The notes under the pieces: generated by a model | What the model was told of the DNA's origin: nothing | Seen by the model: the letters and a program-made list of their open reading frames with translations, nothing else | Databases searched by the model: none | Part shown: piece by piece, positions 1-9,983 of the stretch | Numbering within the stretch: the first letter of the stretch is position 1 | How the letters are laid out: the number at the start of each line of letters is the position of its first letter | Position numbers and translations under genes: made by a program | Assembly: GCA_001692895.1 (NCBI GenBank) | Contig: KV748188.1 | Span: 496,001 to 560,000, forward strand | Length of the DNA: 64,000 nucleotides | Source of the DNA: Cenococcum geophilum 1.58 | Lineage: Eukaryota > Ascomycota > Dothideomycetes > Gloniales > Gloniaceae | Direction of reading: 5' to 3'

Positions 1-332
1 TGGAGAGGACTCTCCACCCACGCTGGCTCTGTTTCCCAGTACGGGTCTGTGGCGCTGAGGTCGCGGGGCCTACCTACTTTTGACGTATCCGCCAGTGCTG
101 AGTGTGGGCCGGGCCAAGTATAGCCCGTAGCAAGGCCGTGGAGGGGTGCCCGAACTTGCGTACATGGCCAGCCGCCTGGTGTCTCTACATGTAACATATT
201 GAAGGAGCACACTGGAGCATAAGGTCACGGCGGGGCGAGCGAATGCGCTTTTTGATGCTGCCCATCGTTACCTGATGTGGCGTCGCGTATCGATCAGAAC
301 ACCAGCAGCAACAGCCACTTTGACTTGCAGTT

Positions 333-370
333 CAGAGAGAGCGAGAGCGAGAGCGAGAACGAGACAGAGC
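333..370. repeat. GA-rich simple repeat (GAGAGC/GAGCGA)
   Basis: A purine-rich run of GAGCGA-like hexamers about 38 bp long lies in non-coding sequence. It keeps several overlapping frames open and so creates spurious open frames. Confidence 0.7.
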
Positions 371-1483
371 GCGCGCCGCTGCGGGTGTTGCGCTCTCTTG
401 TCTCTGTCTGTCTGGTTTGTCTGGCGGCGGTGGTGGTGGCTCGCCGTGTCCCGCCGCCCGTCAGTGCCCGCAGTGGCCGTAGCTTCTTTTCACTCTGGGG
501 CTGGCTGCCGTTGTCGCGCGCATCGTTGGGACGCTGCTGGGCGCCAGTGCCCTTTCGTTCCGCCTGTGGCTGAACCGAGGCTGGGGTAGCCAGTTCGTAG
601 AATTAAAGGTACCGTGAGCTACCTGCTAGTATCATTCTGCTGGGAGGCTTGTCTTGGGCACTGCTGCTACTGCTACTACTGTGGGTGCTGGGGGGCAATA
701 TGGGCCTGACCATGGACCGTTCCAAGGTCCCCCCCCATAGAGCAAGAAAGCCAAAATGCTAGAGGGACCCAGAGAGCCAACGAGCCACTCCAGGGCCACG
801 ACAAGGGCAGCCAGCCCCAAACCGTGGCCCAGGACCAGTTGGCAGGGTCAACGTTCGGGAGGAAGCGAGGACGCAATCTCCAGAAAAAGCCCTACCGCAC
901 GGATCACGCCCTCTTTCGAGGCCGGAAAGCTGGTTTAAGGAAATGAAGGGTCAGCGCAGTGTCAGACCTTTGGTGCCCGCAACCCAGAAGGGGCATTATC
1001 GAAATGAAAGCGCTTTCATCGCGTATCAACACGAAACCTCTCGAAAGGTCTCCCACGGCCAACGGACGTGATAATGATGCCCAAAGCGGAAATGAGAATG
1101 CAGTCACCGCAACCGCCACCGCTGACCAACGGCGGGGCGCCTCTGGGTGAGGATATACGTCCGTGACACCATGTCAACCTGACAGCCCTGAGCACAACTT
1201 TCCCGTTGATCGTCGACGCATCAGACGCGTCAAGGCGAACCGCATGGCGAATCGATAGAGCAGTGATCTCCGCCGCTGGCAAAACGTTACATAGGCCCTG
1301 AACGGGCTAAAGGAGGGGGGGCCGCTCCAGTGACTGATTAGCTAACTGGCTCACTGAAGGGGAATGGGCTGGGTGAACGATCGAGAACTATCACGCACGA
1401 TCGCCCAAGCTGCCTCGTGCGTGGTCGACGCCGAGTGACAAGGAGTGGAACTGGTCGGGGCGACGGCTGTGGCCAAGCCCTCC

Positions 1484-1514
1484 GAGTGCAGCCAAGTGCA
1501 GCCAAGTGCAGCCA
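1484..1514. repeat. 10-bp tandem repeat, about 3 copies
   Basis: The unit GTGCAGCCAA is repeated about three times in direct tandem. No function is evident. Confidence 0.75.
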
Positions 1515-2132
1515 GGTTAAAGCCGGGGTGAAGCCAGGCCTCGACTTACCCAAATGAGGGGCCGTTCGGTTCGGGTTGCGCAATCACCGAGCACCCGGCT
1601 CTGGTTCGACAATCTGCTGCGCTGTTAAATTTCCGTACGAGCACTCGACCTTTGGCTCGGTGCGACGATCTAACTGAAACCCGTGGCGTGTCCAGATCAG
1701 GCGACAAATCGTGACTACGAGGGCACTGCGAGATTTGGCCGTCGCAATCTAGGCGCACGCCATCGCCAACAGCTGCACCTCTGGTCAAAACCGCACCTTC
1801 AGGCCACAAGCGCTGCGCACCGAGATTGCCATGGCCACAAAATTACTGAAGATTTTGGTTATCTGACGGCACAGCCTTGGGGCTACCTCATCTGCCAAAT
1901 CCGCCAATCTGCTAATCTGCCTGCTAATTGGCCACACAATCTCATGAGGCTTGCTCGCCTGCGGGCCGTTTTTCCTTCTGGGTAGCTGTGGCTGAGGCTC
2001 TGTGGTCGTGAATCCATGTACAACACAAATTAACATCTGCCAGCCTTCCTGTCTCTCTCCGCGCCTCTCAATTATGGAATGCCTTGTCCATCGAGAGGGA
2101 GGAGCGGTCGAGCGGTGAGCAGTTCCCGCTTG

Positions 2133-2178
2133 CTTTTTTATTTTTATTTTTTTATTTTTTTATTTTTTATTTTTTTTC
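2133..2178. repeat. T-rich (T5-8A) tract
   Basis: About 45 bp of T runs separated by single A bases. It is a low-complexity tract, possibly nucleosome-depleting promoter DNA, but no gene start is supported next to it. Confidence 0.75.
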
Positions 2179-3965
2179 CTTCCTCTCGTTTTGTTTTCCT
2201 AAACCGACAAGTGGCAAAGCATCCGCTCGTCCCATGATTGAAGGAGCAGTTGCTTGCGCGCCGCCTGCGAAACATGTAGTGGCTTGACGTGTGAATCGAG
2301 CCTGAAAAGAGTCCGACGCACTAGCTGATCGCTGGGCACCCTCGGATGAGTTTTGCCGCTACCGGTGCCCCCGCCAACAGCTTCAATAAGGGTAAATTTT
2401 AAGTACTAGGTACTTCTGAGGAGCTCACATGTATGCGATAGCCCCTCGGACATCACATCGGATAATGCTGAGATGCTGGAATACCTGCTGGAATGACTGC
2501 GTCAGCCACAGAAAGTCGCGGAGTCTTGAGAGGAGCCGATGCAGTGATGCGGCAATGCAGACCGACCAGTGCAGAACAGTCGCAGGCACACGCTTTCAAC
2601 ACTGCGTACCCGGAGAACCTCGCGGATCAAGCCATGCTGACGTACTCGTTGCTTCTCGAGCTGCCAAAATAGTGTCCAAAGTGCTTTCACTTCAGCTCTC
2701 GTCACCGGCTGTCCCTCCATCTCAGATGGCCTGCAGGAGCCCTTCCTCCCCACGTGCAGGCTTCATCCAACAATAGCAAGCGCCTCTGATGATCCTCTAC
2801 CGGGCCTCTCGCATCCCTCGCTTCGCACACCAGGATTAGCGAAGAGATCTGCGCGTTCCACTGGGAGTCTCACCCGCGCCGTCGCACATTTTGGGTTGTA
2901 GATTTTGGGTTGAAGGAGCCATGCCTTGCCATGCCTTGCCATGTGGAGATGGCCGATTCTCGCGTGGTGCGATCGACACCACCTGCTCCCAATCCGGCTG
3001 CTGGTAAGGCCGACATTGCGAGAACTGGGGTGGCCAAGGATCCCGGGAGTTCAGCACCGCCACAACCGCTGGCCTCGCCGAATTCCCCCGTCCATGGTTG
3101 AACATGTCGTAAGGCGTCACCAACCGGGGGAGGAGCCGTGCAGTGTGTGTGCAGATACGCAGACGCGCAGATCCGAAGCAGATCAGCGCGCTGCCGGAGA
3201 AATTCCTGCCTGTTCACCACTTGCTCCTTCACGATGGGCGACGCGCGGTGTCCTCTCCGACGGCCGCCGGCTACCGGCTCGGGAAATCAGCCAAGATGCA
3301 TGCAAATCCTGAAGATGAACATGGGCGATGCAGAAACGACGCAGAAGCGATGCACTGTGACTGAAGATTACGAATATTAGCTATTATTATCCTTTTTACT
3401 CTCTAAATATCTACTTCTGAAACCCCGGCGTCGAAAATTGCCGCAGATATGAGAGCGAAGTGCGAAACAGCAAAGGAAAAGGTATCTCTCGCGGTGTAGC
3501 GCCAGCAGTGCTAGCTATGTTCGTGCCCACCCCTCCTTCCATACTCCGTACAGATGATATCATAAGGCCGTGATAAGGTATAACCCGACAGCAGAAGCTA
3601 AGGTAGAGGATGACGTCCCAACGGCCGGAAACGGTCGCAGGCCAATGTGAAAGCAATGTGTCTAGTAATGTCCGTCCCCAAAAGAAGAACGAAAAAAGAA
3701 AAGCCACCAACCGGAATAGTGAGGGCCTCAGCAGCCTGAAAGGGTAAAACGCGGTTTAGCCCGTGAGCCACGTTGAGCCCACGCGACACTGTCAAGCCAT
3801 TGATCTCAGTGATCGGCGCCGAAGCCGCTTCTCGAAGAACCCTGGAAGCGACTTCGAAGATTCTATCATCAATACTTGCATGCGCGCGCGCGCTGCAACC
3901 ACTGCAACCACAATATTGCCCTCCCACCTCACGCCCGTAGCCGGGTCGATCCAAACCCCAGCCTC

Positions 3966-6610
3966 CTACGCCGCGTTGGCTCGCTTCTTCCGTATCTTCC
4001 ACTCCGCTTTTGCCACTCTCATCAATAGGTCCTCGTCTTTAATTGGGATCCAGGATGTCAGAACCTTCATTGCATTCTCAAAGTCTGAATCTAGTAAGAT
4101 CTCCCTCGTCGCGTCGATGAGCGCGGCTGACGTTGCGTGGAGAACGTCTAGATCTCCGCTGAATGAAGAAGTCGGTGAGTTTGAGTTCGAGGCGTCTCCG
4201 AGGAGCATGAAAACGTCCCAGACCCGGAGCTGTGCTGGGAATGGTATCGAATAGTTGAACAGAGTTAGATACCATCGGGTGCCATAGGCCGTCGAAGTGA
4301 TATTGAGCTCCTCCTATCAGGGTCCAAGTTAGCGCAACTCCAAGAATCTGGGCTAAAGCCAGTTTCGGAGAGTCCGAGCGGCTTCAGCCACAAGAATAAA
4401 CGACTGGCCGAGCTGCGCTCGCACATGACCCCAGGAAATTGGATCTACGCTTACCAATTTTTTGGCAACATCTCCTTCCGCGAGCCAATTTTCTTCAAAG
4501 TCTTTGAGAGCTTCCATTAGCCCTTCAAAGCCTGATTCGTACAGACGTTCCAGCCCGCGAAGTTGCCATAGCCTGACTAACATGACGAAAGCTTTCTCCT
4601 CGTCGTAATAGCAGAGAAGAGTTGCGGTGAGCGCAGCCATACCCTGGACATAGCCTGTATCAGGCAAATACAGCGACATTGCATGTAACACTCGAAATAG
4701 GAGGCGCTGTCTGCGGGAATGTCAGTTTATTGAAAGCGGGTGAATACGAGAAGCTGCGGCTCTTCTTACCCTCCGCGATATCTGCGTCGAAACATGATAT
4801 GGCTGTTGATGGTCCGGGGGATGTCCACATCAATTTGGACATCATCCGCTGAACCTTCTTCTTGTAGCTCGTAGAAATTCTCAATCAACTCTTCGTCCGT
4901 CGGGCTGTTCTTGGTGACTTTTGCGCTGGCTGAGAGGAAGGCATACCACGCGGTAGCCCTCCATCTGTCTGGTATCCCTTTCCACGTTCTTGAAATGAGT
5001 TTTGCGTCTTTAGTATCAAATTCGAATATCATTCCTCCACTGTTTGCGCCTCTTGTTACGATCTTAGCCATCTTCCGCCATTTCTCTTCGCGCTCCCATT
5101 CCTTCTTTTTCATGGCCATAGCCGCCCTTCCACCATCTTCCCGCTCCGCAATATCGGCAAGCCCAGGAGGCAATGTTAGCATATCGCTCGCCTCGTCCAT
5201 CCATCTGCGATCTTTGTTGTGGGGTAATCTATTCGCTGCATAACGAAATGGGTTTTGGGTAATACTGTATGAGCTGGTACTTTGATAAGAATACATAGAT
5301 CCCGGTGGTCTCAACGACCTTTGTGAGCGTCTTCTCCTGGGAGTGCCGCTCGGATTAGCAGACCTTGAAGATCGAGCATTCGAGCCAGTTCGTCGAATGG
5401 TACGCCTTTGTCGCGGTTCTTCCGAAACCATTTTCAGTGCTGTAGATACGCGTCGAAGGCCTGGTGACTCCTGAGCATCACCAGAATTATTTAATGATGC
5501 TCGAGAGCCAGCTTTCTTGGGTACAATAAAGCCGTATCGATCGACTTCACCTCCTCCGATGTTTTCCCAGTCTTCAATACCCCCAGCAGCCTCTGTCGGC
5601 TCTTTCACAATCATACTCTCTCGCCTGTTAGCGGTAAAACTAGGGCTTTTCAAAGACTCATTCCCACGCTGGCGGATCTTGTCTACTGTCAAAGTGGATC
5701 CACCAATCGGCATCCCTACTACACTATTATCGTCGATCGCCTGGCTGTCCCGCCGTTCACTATTCATGTCTCGCAGCTCATCCCAATCTGCTGCGTTCTC
5801 ATTCCCATGCTCATACATTAGGCGAACCTTCCGTGACAACATCATGTCATCAGCAGAAAGAACCCGGCCGCTATGGGCCCCAGAGCGTATTGAAGACCAC
5901 GGTGGAGACCGGGGTGCGGGACGTGGCGAAGGTTGTGGTGAGGCCTGTGGTGTAGCCTGGGGTATAGACGGCAGCTGGACCCTAGTTTGCTCCGATATCT
6001 TTGAAAGCCCTGCCAACATCGACTGCCGATTCATGTTCGCCCTTTTACCTCCTAGCAGTATGCTGCCTCTCTTCGAGAACTCAAGCTTGTCCGGCGACAT
6101 CAACTCTTCAAAGCCTCCGGTGGGTATAGAAGTATCTATACCATGAAAATCCCCTATGTGTTCATCGCCGGGTCCGTCAGACTGTGAGTCTAGCATCGGC
6201 CCAGTCTGTGCTGTATTGTCCTTCGATTCGGATCGACGCGATGGTACCTCGTCTTGTACGACAATTGTAGGTAGACTGGGGGCTTTGTATAGTACGGACG
6301 GAAGGGATCTGTCCTCCGCGACATGCTCGGTGCTAGTGGTTGAGGTTGAGGGCGCCAAGGCCGAGTCTCTTCTGGCGTCATCATCGGACAGGAAGGACTG
6401 CTTGTTGAAGGCTGGCGGTCGCGGGCCTGGAGACGTCCTCGGTCTTCGAACACTGCTAAGCCAGGAGCGCGACGTGGCCGGTCTCGAGTCTGCGCTTGTC
6501 GTCGAGCTCGAAGTTGCCGGAGACGGGGAAAGCGTGGGAATTGGATGGTCGGTTTGCGCGCTCTTTACACCGCTATCGACTTGTAGGGTGGAATCCGCCT
6601 CATTTTTCAT
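3966..6610 (-). CDS. TBC-domain Rab GTPase-activating protein
   Basis: Predicted GTPase-activating protein for Rab GTPases, acting in vesicle traffic. I assemble three exons: 6610-4770, 4710-4455 and 4313-3966. The introns have GTAAGA...GCAG and GTAAGC...ATAG ends, the second with a GCTAAC branch point 20 bp before its acceptor; phases fit and the product is 814 aa. Residues 1-540 are a Ser/Pro/Arg-rich, probably disordered region typical of fungal homologues. The TBC domain spans about residues 545-740. It begins at GIPDRWRATAWYAFL and carries the Arg-finger motif IxxDxxR (I593, D596, R599) and the Gln-finger YVQ (Q636), then RWYLTLF and VWDVF. Both catalytic fingers are intact. The last 70 residues are a helical tail. 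The ATG at 6610 opens the long frame; no shorter start is favoured. It is a single gene with no coding neighbour nearby. The Rab target cannot be read from sequence. Confidence 0.9.
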
Positions 6611-7249
6611 GGCGTTGACCTCAATTAAAGACCTTGCTGAAGATGAAACTCCGGCAATCGAGGAAATGAAGGTTACGGGAGAGGCTCACGAGCCAACAAC
6701 GCCGAAGTCCGCTTTGTCGCAATGTTACATACGTGGCCAAGGCGCGATCGAATTGTCGAGATTCAGCCCTCTCCGACTTTTAACAAAAGTCGTGTAGGAT
6801 TCTAAGAGTCAGTAACCATGGTGTTCATGCGATTGTGGAGAAAAGGGGTGCCTCGCGGGGCTCTCGAGTGTCAACCAGGATCGGAAATTGATGTCGCTAG
6901 CGTGGCGATGATTGGCAACGGCCTTCTAGACTAGAGTAGCACAACGCCTGCTCACGAGACCACGACAGCTACTGAGAGGACTGGATATGAGTACTCTTTC
7001 ATAATCTTATAGACAATATATACCGTTTCACCGCTCCCATCGTCGGCCTCCTATTACTCCACGTCGGCTGCTACAGATTTTGTTGGTAGGGGGGGTTGGG
7101 GCATCCACAGTGGTACCAAGCGTTGGTTGATTAATCTATCTGCTTGGCTGTTATAAAAGTTTGCTGTGCCAAGAATATACAATTGGGAAATCACGTGATA
7201 AGAACTATAATAAGAGCTTCTTAAGATCACGTGATCATCACTTAGGTAG
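6611..7249. other. Intergenic region upstream of the TBC gene
   Basis: This should contain the promoter and 5' UTR of the minus-strand TBC gene. No coding frame is supported. Two palindromic TCACGTGA (E-box-like) sites lie at about 7191-7198 and 7226-7235 near the right end, next to a MITE. They may belong to old repeat sequence rather than to the gene. Confidence 0.4.
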
Positions 7250-7251
7250 TA

Positions 7252-7401
7252 TCCCTTCCAACGGTACAATTCGTCCTACGGTTATCGATAAGAGCTAGCC
7301 AATAGAATTGATAGGATCAAGGCTCTGTGACCATACGCGTACTTCTGATTCTGGTGTTCGCGCACGGTCCAATTCTCGTAGGACGCTACCGTTGGAAGGG
7401 A
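7252..7401. mobile_element. 150-bp MITE with TA target duplication
   Basis: The ends are inverted repeats beginning TCCCTTCCAACGGTA (left) and its reverse complement at 7387-7401, followed inward by a second matching block GTCCTACG. A TA dinucleotide flanks each end (7250-7251 and 7402-7403). There is no coding capacity. The TA duplication points to a Tc1/mariner-type transposase acting in trans, but the family is not identified. Confidence 0.7.
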
Positions 7402-7447
7402 TAGATTCGTTCTTCGTAACGACTCTACTTATAAAGTTACACTATTA

Positions 7448-7743
7448 CAGGCAAAACTTCTTAATACGATACCGGGTATATAAAGATACATTTGGTATTA
7501 CGATCTGCACGCCCTGATTAAGCCTTTTTTGGTGTGATTAACGATAATCTGACTTTTGGCGATATCGTTAAGCTCTACCACCAATATCAGTATAACAAGT
7601 TGTATAGGAAGGGGTAATATCTGGCCTATAAGGAGGGAAATATATACCCTTAAGGCTTTAAGATCCACTTTTTATTAAAGTTTTACTGGTTATTTACCCC
7701 ACACGTGACTCTTGATAACAATACCATTGGTATTACGATACAT
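7448..7743 (-). mobile_element. Truncated copy of the CAGT-ended MITE, opposite orientation
   Basis: This is a diverged copy of the element at 7912-8249, in reverse orientation. Shared blocks include the outer terminus with CTTAATACGAT, the segment around ACGATAATCTGACTTTTGG, and the block CACGTGACTCTTGATA...ACCATTGGTATTACGATAC. The terminus at 7448 (CAGGCAAAACTTCTTAAT) is preceded by TA. At 7743 the similarity stops about 40 bp before the other terminus should appear, so this copy is truncated. Confidence 0.65.
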
Positions 7744-7909
7744 TTGGCGCCAAAACCCAGAATCATTCAACGAGGCTTCAATATTGAATTGAATTGAATG
7801 CCAAGACTCAATCAATTCAATCAACTGGGAGCTCGCGAGCTTGGCAATGCATTCAATCTGGAGGTCCTGATTGAATTGAATTGATTGGAAAATATTGAAG
7901 CTTTTAATA
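7744..7909. repeat. AT-rich inverted repeat (CAATTCAATC-rich hairpin)
   Basis: The spacer between the two MITE copies is built of GAATTGAATTGAAT-type words and their complements. It can fold as an imperfect hairpin with CTTCAATATT at both arms and a GAGCTCGCGAGC palindrome near the centre. A related word set occurs at about 8905-8985. It is probably another small foldback repeat, but its ends are not clear. Confidence 0.4.
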
Positions 7910-7911
7910 TA

Positions 7912-8249
7912 CAGTAAAATCTCTTTAGTACGATACCGTTTGTTCGGCCGAGCGTATCGTAATACCAATGGTATTGTTATATCAAGAGTCACGTGTTGGG
8001 TGAATAAGTAGGAAAAAAAGGAGCTTAATACCTAAAAAGGCTTAGGATGTCTACCTCACGGGCTAAATAGGGCCCTCTCCCATACAAATTCTCTACTGGT
8101 TATACTGATATTGGTGGTAGGTGCTTAACGATATTGCCAAAAGTCAGATTATCGTAATATTACACCAAAAAAGGCTTGATTAAGGGGTGTGGATCGTAAT
8201 GTAGAGGTTATCGTTATATACCCTATATCGTATTAAGGAGATTTTACTG
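7912..8249. mobile_element. 338-bp pogo-type MITE with TA target duplication
   Basis: The termini are inverted repeats of about 25 bp: CAGTAAAATCTCTTTAGTAC on the left and the complement of CAGTAAAATCTCCTTAATAC on the right. TA dinucleotides flank both ends (7910-7911 and 8250-8251). Termini starting CAGT plus a TA duplication are the known signature of pogo/Tigger members of the Tc1/mariner superfamily. It encodes no protein, so it is non-autonomous. The element looks complete, unlike its partner at 7448-7743. Confidence 0.8.
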
Positions 8250-8389
8250 TATAAAAATATACTAAAGTTCATACACAGCAATGCCCTAAACCTTATTTTT
8301 ATTAGTGTTCCTTACTAAAAAAAGTTTATCCGAGCATTACCCGTTATATTACCCGTTATTTACACCATCATATCGGCAGCGGCTTTGCT

Positions 8390-8550
8390 TAGACGACATC
8401 TACAAACAATCCCGATAAGTACGACGATTGGCTTGCACGAGCAGGTCACCCCGAGGACGTTCACTGTACCGATCCGATTGCTTATTAGCTAGACTAAAAG
8501 GAACTCACTATCAACGACTCGCTCGCATGGCTCCACCAATGTTAAATGTA
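8390..8550 (+). pseudogene. hAT transposase C-terminal (dimerisation domain) relic
   Basis: Two adjoining frames read like the end of a fungal hAT transposase: NNPDKYDDWLARAG...DPIAY followed, after a frame slip, by YQRLARMAPPML. In intact families this is the DPxAYW...LARMAxDxL part of the dimerisation domain. A stop (TAG, from TGG) follows the Tyr, and the catalytic Asp/Glu regions are absent. It is therefore only a decayed fragment. I recognised it by motif memory; a protein search is needed for certainty. Confidence 0.5.
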
Positions 8551-9310
8551 TATTTAGCCTTACGGGCTAGCTCACTGCCAATTACGCACAACTACGACCT
8601 AATATGATTGGAGTTTTAATGGCGGTAGGATCGTGGGGCAAGGAGGCATAATTGATACAGTAGATGGGCAGTTGAAGCGCCCGCAGAAGGAAGGAACAGG
8701 ACATACACGGCAGGAAGATGACTTAACATTATGCCAAGACTCGCAATAGGCCTATATGGAGGGCAGGGGCGAAAGGAACGCCGGTAGAAAACGATCTAGG
8801 CGTCGTTAGGTAGGTCCTCCTGCATCAACACCATGCCAGGACTCGTGATAGTTATTAACTACTACACTAGTTGAATTCAGTTGCAACCGTTGCAATATTG
8901 ATTCACTCAATTCAATCAATTAAGCCCTCTGCTTACAAAGCTTTCAATTCAATCAACTTGAGGCGTCAATTGGGTTGAGTTGAATGATTTGCAAGCCTGT
9001 CCTTTGCTGCAACCCCGGGTTTGTATTGCCACCCTGCACTGTCTCTGGTTTTGCTCCTAGATCTAAATCTAGAGATGGAAAAAGCTTTTGTTCTATTATA
9101 TTTCACTCCCGTTCCCGTCTCATTATATTTCACTCATGTGCTTGTAGATCTGATTTCAATGAGGCCACCAGATCTACTCCCAACCAACCGTTTTGCTTCA
9201 TCTATTGTGGTAGAGAGTTTCACGGAAAATTCGTTTATTTCGTCAATGAGAGCAAGTTGGAGGGCCAAGAGAAAGTCGGAAAGCACTAACGGTCTTAAGG
9301 CACATTCGAC

Positions 9311-9983
9311 CAGTGATGTAATTGGTCTGGTTGGTTACAAATTTGACCTCCGTGACCAACCAATAGCCTATTTGAAGCCCCCAACCGGTTGCCCAACCGG
9401 TTAAACCAGATAAACCAGATAAGATTAGAAATATCGTAAGTCTTGGCGTGGTGTTAAGTCGAATTAATCGCTAATAATTATATATTTAACGGCATCTTTC
9501 TTATTACTCTTATTGTTATTATTACTTTTATTATTGTTTGTTATAAAATTCTTCTTAGCAGTAAGGGCGATATAATTAATGCGATTAACGCGATTAGGTA
9601 GATGTGTTTAGGGGGACGCGTATAAGGAGATACACGCGTAAAAGACACGCGTAAAGGAGACGCGTAAAGGAGACCGTAAAAATCACGTGATAAACATGGC
9701 TAACTCTTAATTCAGCCCTTAAAAAACTATGTTAACTAAATTTAGATGTAAGGAGGCAAGTTTTGATAATTAAGTGGCTTTAGCTCTTATAGGTGGCGCT
9801 TTCTTACCTGAAACTCAATCCCAAAGCTCTATCCTAACTCAATTGGTTTAGGTGGTTTAACCGGTTGAGCAAGATTTTCTGTAACCAGCCAATTGCAAGC
9901 CAAAAAAGGCTCCAACCGGTTGCGATTTTGGAAGGGTTGCCAACCAACCAACCAAAACTTCAACCAGACCAGTGACATCACTG
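9311..9983. mobile_element. Non-autonomous hAT-like element inside the NACHT gene
   Basis: The termini are inverted repeats starting CAGTGATGT and continuing TGGTCTGGTTG, with about two mismatches in 22 bp. Longer subterminal similarity (CAACCGGTT, TGGTTTAACCGGTTG) extends the inverted arms beyond 100 bp. The 8-bp sequence CATTCGAC lies directly outside both ends (9303-9310 and 9984-9991). An 8-bp duplication with CAGTG ends is the known hAT signature. The AT-rich core has no transposase. The insertion splits a codon context in the NACHT pseudogene on the minus strand. Confidence 0.85.
9616..9665. repeat. Four ACGCGT sites in tandem-like array
   Basis: ACGCGT occurs at 9616, 9634, 9647 and 9660, the last three spaced 13 bp apart within ACGCGTAAAGGAG-like units. 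The array is internal to the hAT-like element. ACGCGT is also the yeast MCB box, but nothing links it to cell-cycle control here. Confidence 0.6.

Larger units (their letters stand above)
1..3403. other. GC-rich stretch with no supportable gene
   Basis: Many short overlapping open frames occur on both strands here, but none shows a recognisable domain, a credible exon-intron structure or a preferred strand. Simple-sequence patches are present (annotated separately). It may be intergenic or untranslated sequence of a gene outside the window to the left. I see nothing else in it. Confidence 0.5.

Noticed and set aside
2429..3380. Several 60-128-codon frames in the first 3.4 kb
   Set aside because: Overlapping frames on both strands, no domain or splice structure to support any one of them.
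5517..6797. Long open frames on the plus strand opposite the TBC gene
   Set aside because: They are antisense to a well-supported exon with a TBC domain and have Ser-rich shadow composition without domains.
7186..7240. TCACGTGA palindromes as regulatory sites of the TBC gene
   Set aside because: The same word occurs inside MITEs and the hAT-like element (about 7699, 7989, 9684), so it is likely repeat-derived.
8718..9460. GACTTAACAYYAYGCCAAGACT words as terminal repeats of one element
   Set aside because: One of the words lies inside the 9311-9983 hAT-like element and the other outside it, so they cannot be the two ends of one intact element; probably pieces of a dispersed repeat.
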